DNA from: Paenibacillus pasadenensis
Lineage (GTDB): Bacteria; Bacillota; Bacilli; Paenibacillales; Paenibacillaceae
Direction of reading: 5' to 3'
Length of the DNA: 64,000 nt
Assembly (NCBI RefSeq): GCF_023715725.1
Contig: NZ_JAMBOT010000004.1
Coordinates: 1 to 64,000 of the forward strand
The notes under the pieces were generated by a model. It had not been told where the DNA came from. It did not search any database and worked only from the letters and a program-made list of their open reading frames with translations. Shown in pieces: positions 8,497-16,558 of this stretch; the first letter of the stretch is position 1, and each line of letters opens with the position of its first letter. The translations under genes were made by a program, and so were the position numbers.

Positions 8497-8859
8497 ATGT
8501 ATAAGTGGATTATGGCGGGCTTGATGAGTGCAGCCGCTTTGTTTGCCGTTTTTATTTTGCTCACCCAAATGCCGGAAAAAGAAGAGGTTTCGGAAGGCGG
8601 GGCTGCCTTCAGCGTTCCTGAGCGGGAGGTCGATGCTGCAGCGGCGCAGCTCATTTCCAAAAACATGTGCATATCCTGTCACGGCACCGATCTGAAGGGC
8701 GGTATCGGACCGGACTTAACAAAAATCGGTTCATCTCTGACAAAGGAACAGCTGTATAAAACGATATCCGAAGGCCGCGGCGGTATGCCTGCCTTTAAAG
8801 ATCGCCTGACGGAAGATGAAATGATTACGATGGCGACGTGGCTTTCTTCATTAAAGTAA
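8497..8859 (+). CDS. Membrane-anchored c-type cytochrome
   Basis: A 120-residue protein with an N-terminal membrane anchor (about residues 5-24), a linker, and a class I cytochrome c domain. The heme site is CISCH (Cys58, Cys61, His62) and the axial Met is Met97 in GGMPAF. A strong ribosome site, AAAGGAGG, precedes the ATG. It follows the response regulator by 26 bp, probably in one transcript. Its heme motif is identical to that of the CydA-cytochrome c fusion encoded on the other side of the regulator. It is a plausible electron donor to that complex or to a reductase elsewhere. Confidence 0.88.
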   Translation: MYKWIMAGLMSAAALFAVFILLTQMPEKEEVSEGGAAFSVPEREVDAAAAQLISKNMCISCHGTDLKGGIGPDLTKIGSSLTKEQLYKTISEGRGGMPAFKDRLTEDEMITMATWLSSLK

Positions 8860-8877
8860 ACGAATAGCACTAAAACA

Positions 8878-8910
8878 AGGCGAGCCGCCATCGTTAACGA
8901 AGGCTCGCCT
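8878..8910 (+). terminator. Hairpin terminator after cytochrome c gene
   Basis: AGGCGAGCC (8878-8886) / GGCTCGCCT (8902-8910), followed by a moderately T-rich stretch (GTTGTTCTTATTTT). Confidence 0.55.
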
Positions 8911-8935
8911 ATTCACCGTTGTTCTTATTTTCGCG

Positions 8936-8981
8936 TATAGCCATAAAGAGTCATGCCCGGCTGTGCCCCTCCTTCTATACT
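8936..8981 (+). promoter_or_regulatory. Promoter with AGTCATG motif upstream of the PepSY gene
   Basis: TATAGCCATAAAGAGTCATG (8936-8955) is followed after exactly 20 nt by TATACT (8976-8981), a good -10. The end of the motif overlaps where a -35 would lie and no -35 match is seen, so activation by a bound regulator is likely. The spacing is identical upstream of the ABC transporter operon and of nosD. Confidence 0.55.
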
Positions 8982-9025
8982 AGAAAAGTTAAATTAATCA
9001 TCCTGGAAAAGAGGGTTTATAGCGA

Positions 9026-10429
9026 ATGGGGTTGGAATTAGAACGTTCTACGCCCGGAACGAACAGATCGAAGGGGCGCTCAGTCATGTCCGCGCTTTAC
9101 CAAAGCGTTTGGAGATGGCATTTTTATGCGGGTATTATTTTTGCGCCTTTCCTGATCATTTTGGCGCTTAGCGGCTCGGTTTATTTGTTCAAGCCACAAA
9201 TTGAAGGCCAGCTTTACAAAGATATGCTTACCGTTCGCGAGGTTGGAGCAGAGAAGCTCTCTCCCGACGAGCTGGCTGCGGCAGTTCGCAAGGAAAGTCC
9301 CGGTCTTGCCATCGGTTCGATTACTATGCCGGACAATCCGCGTTCAACCGTTAAGATGAGCGTATCCCAGGACGGTGTGCCTACAACAATGTACGCCGAT
9401 CCTTATACCGGCCGTATTACCGGAACGATCGATACCGAAAAGACATTTACCGAGCTGTTCAAAAAGCTGCACAGTCAGCTGCTTCTCAGCGGCACGCTGC
9501 CGAACCGGATCGTCGAACTCGCCGCCTGCTGGGGACTGGTACTGACGATAACCGGCCTTTATCTCTGGTGGCCGCGCGGTAAATTCACTATATGGGGAAC
9601 TATACTACCCCGCCTCGGCAAACGCGGCAGCCGCCAGTTCTGGCGCGATCTGCATGCTGTGCCGGCATTCTGGATTTCGCTGCTGCTCATCGCAATCATT
9701 ATGGGCGGCTTGCCTTGGTCGGGAGTCGTTGGCCCGCAAATCGACAAGCTTGCCAATTCGACGAATACAAACACTCCTCCTTATGCCTACACCTTTACGG
9801 GGGCGCCGGAGTCCATTACCCGAGCGAAGGATGTGGCGGACAATTTGCCTTGGGCAACTGAGAACCTTCCCGTTCCCGCGTCTGCAGCCGGCGGCTATAT
9901 GCAAATTTCGCTGAATGAGGTTGCCGGTATTGCCGATCGCCAAGGCGTAAGTCGCCCTTACACCATCACGCTGCCCCAAAGTGACAAAGGCGTATTTACC
10001 CTGTCCTCGGATAAGGACAATCCAACCTACAACGCTACTTTGCATATCGACCAATACAGCGGAGCGGTGCTGACCGATGTGCGTTTTGCCGATTACGGCA
10101 TTTTGGCCAAACTGATTACTATTGGAATTGCCTTCCACGAAGGCAAGCTGTTCGGCCTGGCCAATCAGCTGCTAGGACTGCTCGCCTGCCTGGGACTCAT
10201 TCTGATTTCCGCAGGCTCTTACGTCATGTGGCGAAAGCGCGCTCCAGCCCGCAAGCTTGGCGCTCCGGGCAAACCGCGAGACCGCAAGGTCAGCATTGGT
10301 CTGCTTGTCATTATGGGCGTGCTTGGCGTCCTGATGCCGCTTGTCGGCCTATCCATTCTGATCGTGTTAGTAGTCGATTTGCTCATTATCCGCCGCGTTC
10401 CGGCGCTTAGCAGCTGGTTTTCCGCTTAA
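9026..10429 (+). CDS. PepSY-associated transmembrane protein
   Basis: A 467-residue protein of the PepSY-TM family (PiuB-like). It has an N-terminal hydrophobic helix after WRWHFYAG, PepSY-type extracytoplasmic segments (about 60-140 and 290-340), a middle pair of helices (about 165-240) and two or three C-terminal helices. Family members are linked to transport or reduction of metals and siderophores, but no reaction is proven. The ATG at 9026 has GAGGG 10 nt upstream; ATG 9086, beginning MSALYQSVWRW, is an alternative that matches the usual family start. It probably forms an operon with the YtkA-like lipoprotein 52 bp downstream. Confidence 0.8.
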   Translation: MGLELERSTPGTNRSKGRSVMSALYQSVWRWHFYAGIIFAPFLIILALSGSVYLFKPQIEGQLYKDMLTVREVGAEKLSPDELAAAVRKESPGLAIGSITMPDNPRSTVKMSVSQDGVPTTMYADPYTGRITGTIDTEKTFTELFKKLHSQLLLSGTLPNRIVELAACWGLVLTITGLYLWWPRGKFTIWGTILPRLGKRGSRQFWRDLHAVPAFWISLLLIAIIMGGLPWSGVVGPQIDKLANSTNTNTPPYAYTFTGAPESITRAKDVADNLPWATENLPVPASAAGGYMQISLNEVAGIADRQGVSRPYTITLPQSDKGVFTLSSDKDNPTYNATLHIDQYSGAVLTDVRFADYGILAKLITIGIAFHEGKLFGLANQLLGLLACLGLILISAGSYVMWRKRAPARKLGAPGKPRDRKVSIGLLVIMGVLGVLMPLVGLSILIVLVVDLLIIRRVPALSSWFSA

Positions 10430-10481
10430 GGAAAAGCCGAACCCGGCATTCGCATATCGGTTTTTTAGGAGGAATTTAATC

Positions 10482-10967
10482 ATGATGAAAAAGCTGGCCC
10501 GAGCGGCCGCGCCGCTGCTGACAGCGACCGCGCTTCTGCTAGGCGGCTGTCAGGCCAACACATCGGGAACGGACGAAAAAGGATTTGGCGCTCACTTGAC
10601 AGTCGATCTGCAAATCCCGGAAAAGCTGCAAATCGGCAAAGAAAACAGCTTTTCCGTCGTCGTAGAGGAAAACGGAAAGCCTTATAACGGCTTTTACAAA
10701 TCAAGCTTTATGATTTGGCCGGAGGATGGCTCCTCCCATGCAGTTTCTGCAGAAGCGGTTCAATCTGCTCCAGGCATATACACAATAAAGCAACCGCTTG
10801 AGAAGGAAGGCGTATACCGGATCAAATTCAGTGGCATCTCCACAGAGTATGAAATTATGCCAGCCAAACGCTTTGCGATTGGATCAAAGGCTATCGAGCA
10901 TCTTGCTGAGCTGGAAAAGCAGAAGGACGCAGCTCCTGCCGCCGCTCCTGCTGGACATCATCATTAA
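10482..10967 (+). CDS. YtkA/FixH-like lipoprotein
   Basis: A 161-residue predicted lipoprotein. The signal peptide ends in a lipobox (LLLGGC, Cys at about residue 23). A beta-rich domain with IPEKLQIGKENSF and YTIKQPLEKEGVYRIKF resembles YtkA/FixH-type domains. The C-terminus is Ala/Pro-rich and ends in three His, a possible metal-binding tail. AGGAGG precedes the ATG. It follows the PepSY gene in the same direction. FixH/YtkA-type proteins often accompany copper or oxidase assembly genes, which fits the neighbouring nos and oxidase genes. The exact role is unknown. Confidence 0.65.
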   Translation: MMKKLARAAAPLLTATALLLGGCQANTSGTDEKGFGAHLTVDLQIPEKLQIGKENSFSVVVEENGKPYNGFYKSSFMIWPEDGSSHAVSAEAVQSAPGIYTIKQPLEKEGVYRIKFSGISTEYEIMPAKRFAIGSKAIEHLAELEKQKDAAPAAAPAGHHH

Positions 10968-11049
10968 ATCAACAACGGGAGAAAGCTAACCTCGGCTTCC
11001 TCCCGTCCTGACATCTCTGCTATCGCGGTCTTCATCTGTTTGCAAACAA

Positions 11050-11077
11050 GCCTGCTGGCCTTTGAAGGCCGGCGGGC
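11050..11077 (+). terminator. Hairpin terminator after the PepSY/YtkA-like unit
   Basis: GCCTGCTGGCCTT (11050-11062) pairs with AAGGCCGGCGGGC (11065-11077) including two G-T pairs; T-rich sequence follows, ending in a seven-T run near 11096. The rest of 10968-11256 holds a weaker inverted repeat (10975-11006) and the promoter motif at 11130-11175. Confidence 0.55.
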
Positions 11078-11129
11078 TATTGTCTATTCCTCAACTTTTT
11101 TTCCATAAAATTCGAAATTTCGCTACAAC

Positions 11130-11175
11130 CATAGCTATTAATAGTCATGCAGAAAGAAGAATAGAGCTTTATTCT
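11130..11175 (+). promoter_or_regulatory. Promoter with AGTCATG motif upstream of ABC transporter operon
   Basis: CATAGCTATTAATAGTCATG (11130-11149) is a 20-bp imperfect palindrome (16 of 20 positions symmetric). TATTCT (11170-11175) starts exactly 20 nt after it and fits a -10 box. The gene starts 81 bp further on. This is the most symmetric copy of the motif in the window. Confidence 0.55.
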
Positions 11176-11256
11176 AGTTTAGCTGTAGACCAATCTGCTG
11201 AACCAGAGCAGTTACGGCTTTTTTCAGTACGAACAGAATATTGGAGGTTTTCTTTC

Positions 11257-12276
11257 ATGATTAGATTCAAGTCCAACCAGCTTATGCTGGCTTTCATCGC
11301 CGTCATCTCTTTATCCGGATGCGGCAGTGGCTCCGCTCCGGAGACAAGCGTTCCTGATTCGACCGCATCCCCTGCGTCGGCGATGTCCGCGTATCCAGTG
11401 TCGGTTGAAAATTGCGGACGCACGCTGACGTTCAATTCGGCGCCGGAGCGTGTGGTGAGCCTATGGCAAGCGCCGACCGAGATGATGCTTGCCCTCGGAC
11501 TCAAGGATCGCATTGCTGCTGTCGCAGGTAACTACGCCGCCTTCCCTGACAGCCTTGCCGAATCCGCCAAGGCACTCCCCCTGCTCGGCACCTCGATGAG
11601 CTGGCCCTCGAAGGAGGTTCTATTAAGCGAAGCCCCCGACCTCGTGGTCGGCCAGTCCCTGGAGGGCTACGCCTTCGACACCTCGCAGGGCTATGCCTCG
11701 GTGAAACAAATCGAAGAGGGTGGCGCCAAGGTACTTGGGGCGAACATGTGCACCTCGGATGCTACCACTATGACGATCGAGACGCCATACCGCACCCTGC
11801 GAGACTTCGGAACGATTTTCGGCGTCTCGGACCGGGCGGAGGAGCTCATCGCAAAGATGGCCGCGGAGAAGCAGGCGGTCGTTGACGCCGTGAAGGGTCT
11901 GCCTACGCAACGGGTCGCGTTTTACAACGGAGGCGAAGGACCGCTGATTGTGCTCGCAGGCGGCATCTACGACGATGCAATTGCAACGGCAGGCGGACAG
12001 AACGTGTTCCCGGCGGACTCGGTTTACATGAGCAAAGAGGATTTTGCGGCATCCAACGCCAACGTAATCCTCATCGGCACGTTTGAGGGTCAGAACTTCG
12101 CAACCCTCAGAGACTACATTACGACGAACTTTCCCGAGTTGCCTGCTGTGAAGGACGGCCGACTCGTTGAAATCCCCGTCGCGGACACGGACGCATCCAT
12201 CTCCGTGATGAGAGGCCTGACGGAGATCGCGAACGGCATCCATCCAGACCTGAATCTCGCGGTACCTGAGTCATGA
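11257..12276 (+). CDS. Iron-siderophore/cobalamin-type ABC transporter substrate-binding lipoprotein
   Basis: A 339-residue lipoprotein with a signal peptide and lipobox (LSGC) followed by a Ser/Thr/Pro linker. The rest is a two-lobe binding fold of the FecB/BtuF class, with the typical opening APERVVSL and a helix-linked second lobe. GGAGG lies upstream of the ATG at 11257; longer in-frame starts have no ribosome site. It is the first gene of an operon with a FecCD permease (4-bp overlap) and an ATPase. The ligand cannot be read from sequence; siderophore, heme or a corrinoid are all possible. Codon choice in this operon (many GTC, CTC, GCG) differs from the neighbours and looks actinobacterial. 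Confidence 0.85.
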   Translation: MIRFKSNQLMLAFIAVISLSGCGSGSAPETSVPDSTASPASAMSAYPVSVENCGRTLTFNSAPERVVSLWQAPTEMMLALGLKDRIAAVAGNYAAFPDSLAESAKALPLLGTSMSWPSKEVLLSEAPDLVVGQSLEGYAFDTSQGYASVKQIEEGGAKVLGANMCTSDATTMTIETPYRTLRDFGTIFGVSDRAEELIAKMAAEKQAVVDAVKGLPTQRVAFYNGGEGPLIVLAGGIYDDAIATAGGQNVFPADSVYMSKEDFAASNANVILIGTFEGQNFATLRDYITTNFPELPAVKDGRLVEIPVADTDASISVMRGLTEIANGIHPDLNLAVPES

Positions 12277-13340
12277 CCGCCGAGTGGACCATGATCTCCC
12301 CTACGAGCCGCACCGGTCGCCAGAGGACCATCATCGTCACCCTTATGATTGCATGTGTCGCCGCCGTGGTGCTCTCCGTATCCGTCGGATCGGTCCCGAT
12401 CGCACCATACCGGGTCATGTCGGTGATTGCCGACCACATCCTTCCGCCTAGCGTCTCCACCGCGGCGACGGATGTGGAGGCGCGCATCATCTGGGAGTTC
12501 CGGCTGCCGCGCGCTCTGCTCGGGCTTGTCGTCGGGGCCTCTCTCGCCGTCGCTGGCGCGGTGCTTCAGGCGGTGGTGCGCAATGCGCTCGCTGATCCTT
12601 TCGTGTTCGGGATCTCCTCCGGCGCGTCCGTCGCGGCCGTCGCGACTCTTACGCTGGGTCTGGGCGCCCTGATTCTCGTCTCTGTCCCAGTGGCAGCCTT
12701 CGTTGGCGCCCTAGCAACCACCCTGATCGTGTTCGCGCTCGCGCAACGGCGAGGCCGTGTCACGCCGGGACGGTTGATTCTCGCAGGAATGGCGATGTCA
12801 TACCTGCTCAGCTCCGTTACCAGTTACCTTGTCCTGCGTGCAAGCGCGCCCGGCCAAGGCGTGAGCCAGGTACTCTCCTGGCTTTCCGGCAGCCTCGCCG
12901 CTGCGGATTGGGGTGACCTGGGCATCCCTGCTGTCGTACTCGTCGTCGCCATTGTGGTGCTTGTCCTGTTGGCCCGGATCCTCAACGCGCTCCTCATCGG
13001 AGATGAGACCGCTGCGAGTCTCGGCGTCGATGTCGGGCGTTTCCGCTTAGTGATGTTCGTAATCACGTCGCTCCTCGTCGGAGTTGTCGTCGCAGTAAGC
13101 GGCGCGATCGGCTTTGTCGGGCTCGTAGTTCCGCACGCCGTACGGATGTTTGTCGGCTCAGATCACAGATGGGTTTTGCCCATATCGGCTCTAGCCGGTG
13201 GGCTGTTGCTCGTCGTAGTCGATATCGTCGCGCGTCTGATTATCGCTCCCTCCGAACTGCCGGTCGGGCTGCTCACCGCCGCCATCGGCGCTCCGTTTTT
13301 CCTCTGGATGCTGAGGCGCTCCAGCAAAGGAGAGGCATGA
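12273..13340 (+). CDS. FecCD-family ABC transporter permease
   Basis: A 355-residue polytopic protein with about nine to ten membrane helices. It has the hallmark FecCD/BtuC segments: FRLPRALLGLVVGASLAVAG, NALADPFVFGISSGAS, and the ATPase-contact region with GFVGLVVPHAVR. The ATG overlaps the stop of the binding-protein gene (ATGA), so translation is probably coupled. Its length is normal for the family. It forms the membrane pore of the importer for the ligand captured by the upstream lipoprotein. Confidence 0.92.
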   Translation: MTAEWTMISPTSRTGRQRTIIVTLMIACVAAVVLSVSVGSVPIAPYRVMSVIADHILPPSVSTAATDVEARIIWEFRLPRALLGLVVGASLAVAGAVLQAVVRNALADPFVFGISSGASVAAVATLTLGLGALILVSVPVAAFVGALATTLIVFALAQRRGRVTPGRLILAGMAMSYLLSSVTSYLVLRASAPGQGVSQVLSWLSGSLAAADWGDLGIPAVVLVVAIVVLVLLARILNALLIGDETAASLGVDVGRFRLVMFVITSLLVGVVVAVSGAIGFVGLVVPHAVRMFVGSDHRWVLPISALAGGLLLVVVDIVARLIIAPSELPVGLLTAAIGAPFFLWMLRRSSKGEA

Positions 13341-14146
13341 ACACCCCCGGCGGCATGAATGCCGCAGCTCTCTATGTCGACGATGTCACAATTGAAATCG
13401 CCGGACGCACGATCGTCGAGGGAATCTCGCTGTCCGCCGACGGAGACATCGTCGGACTCATCGGCCCCAATGGCAGCGGAAAATCGACCGTGCTCCGCTC
13501 CGTCTACCGAATGCTTCGCCCCACCTCCGGGCGCGTGACGGCGGCGGACCGCAACGTCTGGGAGTCCCGCCCGCGGGAAGCGGCCCGTGTGACGGCGGCA
13601 GTCGTTCAGGACGGGCCGAACGATCTGGAGCTGACCGCAGCGGAGTGCGTCGCCACAGGGCGTATCGCGCACGGCCGCCTCCTCGGGTCCGACAGACCGG
13701 AGGATATTCTCGCGATCGAGCGAGCCATGAGGAGGGCCGGTGTCAGCGATCTTGCCGATCGTGACATGAGTACGCTGTCAGGCGGAGAGCGGCAGAGAGT
13801 CCAGCTGGCGCGCGCCCTCGCGCAGGAGCCACGCATCCTTGTGCTCGACGAACCGACGAACCACCTGGACATCCGCCATCAGCTCCAGCTAATGGCGCTC
13901 GTCAACGCGCTGGGAGTGACAACCCTGGTGACACTCCACGACCTTAATCTGGCCGCGGCGTACTGTGACCGCCTCGTCGTCCTTTCAGCAGGCAAGGTGG
14001 TCGCCTCGGGAACACCCGAAGACGTCCTTACTCCTGAGCTGCTGCGCAAGGTATTCGGGATCCGCGCTCAAGCCATTACCAACCCACTCACCGGGCGCCT
14101 GCAGCTTGCCTGCGCCCACGAAACGGAGATGAATTTGCTTGACTAA
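13337..14146 (+). CDS. ABC transporter ATP-binding protein (FepC/BtuD type)
   Basis: A 269-residue ATPase with Walker A GPNGSGKST, the Q-loop region VVQDGPND, signature LSGGERQR, Walker B ILVLDEPTNHLD and a switch His in TLHDLN. The ATG overlaps the permease stop (ATGA) and AAAGGAGAGG precedes it. It powers the importer encoded by the two preceding genes. The C-terminus is short and follows the usual FepC layout. Confidence 0.93.
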   Translation: MNTPGGMNAAALYVDDVTIEIAGRTIVEGISLSADGDIVGLIGPNGSGKSTVLRSVYRMLRPTSGRVTAADRNVWESRPREAARVTAAVVQDGPNDLELTAAECVATGRIAHGRLLGSDRPEDILAIERAMRRAGVSDLADRDMSTLSGGERQRVQLARALAQEPRILVLDEPTNHLDIRHQLQLMALVNALGVTTLVTLHDLNLAAAYCDRLVVLSAGKVVASGTPEDVLTPELLRKVFGIRAQAITNPLTGRLQLACAHETEMNLLD

Positions 14147-15012
14147 AAAACAAATTATTAACCCTTCTGACGGCCGTCTACGCTCAGAAAATGAAGAATC
14201 TTTGACCGCAGCGGAGAACACCAGACCCGCTCAGAATGCCGAGCCCCGTCATGATCTGGCGGGACGTCCCAACGATCCGGCGGCGCTAGCGGCATGGGAG
14301 CGCTCCGTGGCGGCGCATGACGCGCTTGCGGCACTGCCCGGGGTAACGCTCACCGCGAACGAAGATGTCGTCATCGTTCTGCACCCGGGATTCGACACTC
14401 TTGACGTGATCGGCCCGCACTACTTCCTCGCCTCCATGCTGGGAGCGAAGGTGCATCTGGCAACGACCGGCGCCCCGGGCGAGCTGGTGACCAGCGCCGG
14501 AGGGCTGCCGCTGATTCCCACGACCACATTGGAGGATGCCCCGGCATTCCCGACCGTGCTGCTTGTGCCAGGCGGGGATACACCCGTCCTTCTCGCCGAT
14601 AATGCGGCCATGGCGGCAATCCGCCGCATCGCTGACGGGGCGGACATTGTGACGAGCGTATGCACCGGCGCTTTTGCTCTCGGGGCTGCCGGACTGCTCA
14701 AGGGGCGGCGCGACTACTCACTGGTCGATGCATCACCTGCTGGCAGGTTATGGAGCAGAGGCTGTGGATGAGCGCGTCGTCATCGATGGGAACCTCATGA
14801 CGGCCGCCGGGGTTACAGCGGGCATGGACCTAGCCCTGCGTCTGGTGGCACGACTCCGGGGCGAAGAGTACGCCCGGTTCCTCGAACTTGGAGCGGAATA
14901 CGTTCCGCAGCCACCGCTCGGAGCCGGGACGCCTGATGAGGCCGGACCAGAACTCACCGCTCTAGCGCGAGACTTTTACGCCGCACTCGAACATGCACTC
15001 CGCTCTGACTGA
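14139..15012 (+). pseudogene. DJ-1/PfpI-family protein, frameshifted
   Basis: The first frame (14139-14771, TTG start overlapping the ATPase gene) encodes a DJ-1/PfpI glutamine-amidotransferase-like domain with VVIVLHPGFDTLDVIGP and the nucleophile elbow SVCTGAFALGAAGLL. After LLKGRR (about 14710) the family sequence ATTHW continues in the +1 frame to a stop at 15012. The segment CGGCGCGACT looks like a loss of two bases from a CGCGCG run. The rest of the domain (HLLAGYG, VTAGMDLALRL) is intact in the second frame. It is therefore a broken gene or a sequencing error. Composition and C-terminus look actinobacterial, like the transporter upstream. Confidence 0.75.
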
Positions 15013-15125
15013 CGCACGCCGTTCATTGCTATAAGGAATTGGAGAATGTGCGCACGTATCCTGACGGGATTGATAGTTCTTTCCCCCATTTATGGCGCCT
15101 TTTATTTAAGCCCCCAAATAAAAAA

Positions 15126-15149
15126 CTCACGGACCTCAAGGTCCGTGAG
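15126..15149 (-). terminator. Terminator of the nos-type operon
   Basis: CTCACGGACCT (15126-15136) / AGGTCCGTGAG (15139-15149). Read on the minus strand it is followed by TTTTTTATTT. It lies 25 bp past the thioredoxin-like gene. Confidence 0.88.
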
Positions 15150-15173
15150 CCAATTAAACCGCCATTTCCATCC

Positions 15174-15821
15174 TCATCCAGCCTTGTCCATGATGTCGAG
15201 AATTTCTTCAACGCTCTTGAATTCGCCTTGCACAATGCGCAAAATCCGCCCGTCGGGCGATACGACAAAAGACACCGGCAGCGCGTTAACCCGAAAAGCT
15301 GCCGCAGCTTCGCCCGTTACGTCGGAAGCAATCGGCATCTTGATTCCTACCGCAGAAAGAAACTCGTTCATTGTCCCCCGGCTGTCGCCAACGTTGATCG
15401 CCAGCACAGCGCCCGTGCCGCCGGTTCCGCCGCCCTTACTGCCACTGCCAACCGCAGCAGCTGCATCAGCTCCGATGGACCCAGCAGCTCCTGAGGAGCT
15501 TCGGCCCCCGCCTTCAGCCGCTAGCAGCTTGGCAGCCTCATCGATTACCGGCAGCTCGCGCTTGCATGGCTCGCACCAGGTCGCCCAAAAATGCACAAGT
15601 ACGGTGCGGCCCTTGTAATCAGACAGCTGCACGGGTCCGTCAGAGCCGGGAATGGTCACCGATATTTCGGGTGCGCGGACTCCCTCCGCGATGCGGTCCG
15701 GCGCACCGCTGCCAAGCTGCTGTTTCACCAGCAGCGCGCCGCCGGCAAGGGCCGCCAGCAACAGCAGCAGGCTTGCCGCACGCCGCACGCGCTGGCGCTT
15801 CGGGCTCAGCGCCTCGCTCAT
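15174..15821 (-). CDS. TlpA/ResA-like membrane thiol-disulfide oxidoreductase
   Basis: A 215-residue protein with an N-terminal membrane anchor (about 14-33) and an extracytoplasmic thioredoxin-fold domain of the AhpC/TSA-Redoxin type. The active site is WCEPC (Cys83, Cys86) and the cis-Pro region is NALPVSFVV. A Gly/Ser/Ala-rich insert of about 35 residues (about 105-138) lies between two core strands and is not typical of the family. The ATG overlaps the nosF stop (ATGA). As last gene of the operon it probably keeps cysteines of copper chaperones or apocytochromes reduced. Confidence 0.85.
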   Translation of the reverse strand: MSEALSPKRQRVRRAASLLLLLAALAGGALLVKQQLGSGAPDRIAEGVRAPEISVTIPGSDGPVQLSDYKGRTVLVHFWATWCEPCKRELPVIDEAAKLLAAEGGGRSSSGAAGSIGADAAAAVGSGSKGGGTGGTGAVLAINVGDSRGTMNEFLSAVGIKMPIASDVTGEAAAAFRVNALPVSFVVSPDGRILRIVQGEFKSVEEILDIMDKAG

Positions 15822-16558
15822 CGCGAAGCGCCTTCCGTCGTCGCGCCGGGCCTGCTTTCGGCAAACGCCGCATGCAGCCCGCCCGGACCGTACCGCTCCA
15901 GCAGCTCGGCAACCGTCCCCTGTCTGGCCGCCGCTCCCTGCTGCATGAAGACGACATAGTCGGCGGACGCCTCCGCCACCGGAAGCTGATGTGTGGAATA
16001 GATGACGGAATGCCCGTCGCGGCGAAGCTTGTTCACCAGCACAACAAACTCGTCCATCCAATAAGGGTCAAGTCCGTTTGTCGGCTCATCCAGCACGAGC
16101 AGCGGTGGACGGGCCAGCATCGCCTGAGCGAACAGCAGCCGCTGCCGCATCCCCTTGGAAAAGGCTGTCACCTTTTTGTCCCGCACATCGGCCAGGCCAA
16201 CCTCTTCCAGCGCCTCCTCCGTGCGGCTGCGGGGCAGCCCGCGCAGCGACGCCCAGAAATGCAGCGTTTCCCAAGCGGTGAGTCCTTTGGCGAAGGAATA
16301 GTCGTCCGGCATATACCCAAGCTTGTCTGCATAGGCTTTACGGTTTTGCTTCCAGCTCAAACCGTCCACCTGAACGGTTCCGGAGGTCGGCTGCAGGATG
16401 CCCATCACGATGCGCAGCAGCGTGCTTTTGCCTGCCCCGTTGCCGCCGCAAAGCGCGAGCACGCTGCCGGAATTCATCGTCAAGGAGATATCCCGCACAA
16501 GATGCTGCCCCTTAATGCTTTTGCCCACGCCTTCAACGAGCAGAACCGGTTTATCCAC
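15818..16558 (-). CDS. nosF: NosF-like ABC ATPase
   Basis: A 246-residue ATPase with Walker A GGNGAGKST, signature FSKGMRQR and Walker B LLVLDEPTNGLD. The GTG start at 16558 has AGGGGGAGA a few nt upstream and overlaps the end of nosY by 8 bp; longer starts run back into nosY without a ribosome site. Together with NosY it forms an ABC exporter that, in nitrous-oxide reducers, acts with NosD in copper-site maturation of NosZ. No nosZ is present in the window, so its partner enzyme here is uncertain. Confidence 0.82.
   Translation of the reverse strand: MDKPVLLVEGVGKSIKGQHLVRDISLTMNSGSVLALCGGNGAGKSTLLRIVMGILQPTSGTVQVDGLSWKQNRKAYADKLGYMPDDYSFAKGLTAWETLHFWASLRGLPRSRTEEALEEVGLADVRDKKVTAFSKGMRQRLLFAQAMLARPPLLVLDEPTNGLDPYWMDEFVVLVNKLRRDGHSVIYSTHQLPVAEASADYVVFMQQGAAARQGTVAELLERYGPGGLHAAFAESRPGATTEGASR

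Noticed and set aside
10975..11006. Inverted repeat ACGGGAG/CTCCCGT as terminator
   Set aside because: No T run follows; the stronger hairpin at 11050-11077 is preferred.
15039..15618. Open frames on the plus strand across the nos terminator and thioredoxin gene
   Set aside because: They run through a clear terminator hairpin and are opposite the thioredoxin gene.
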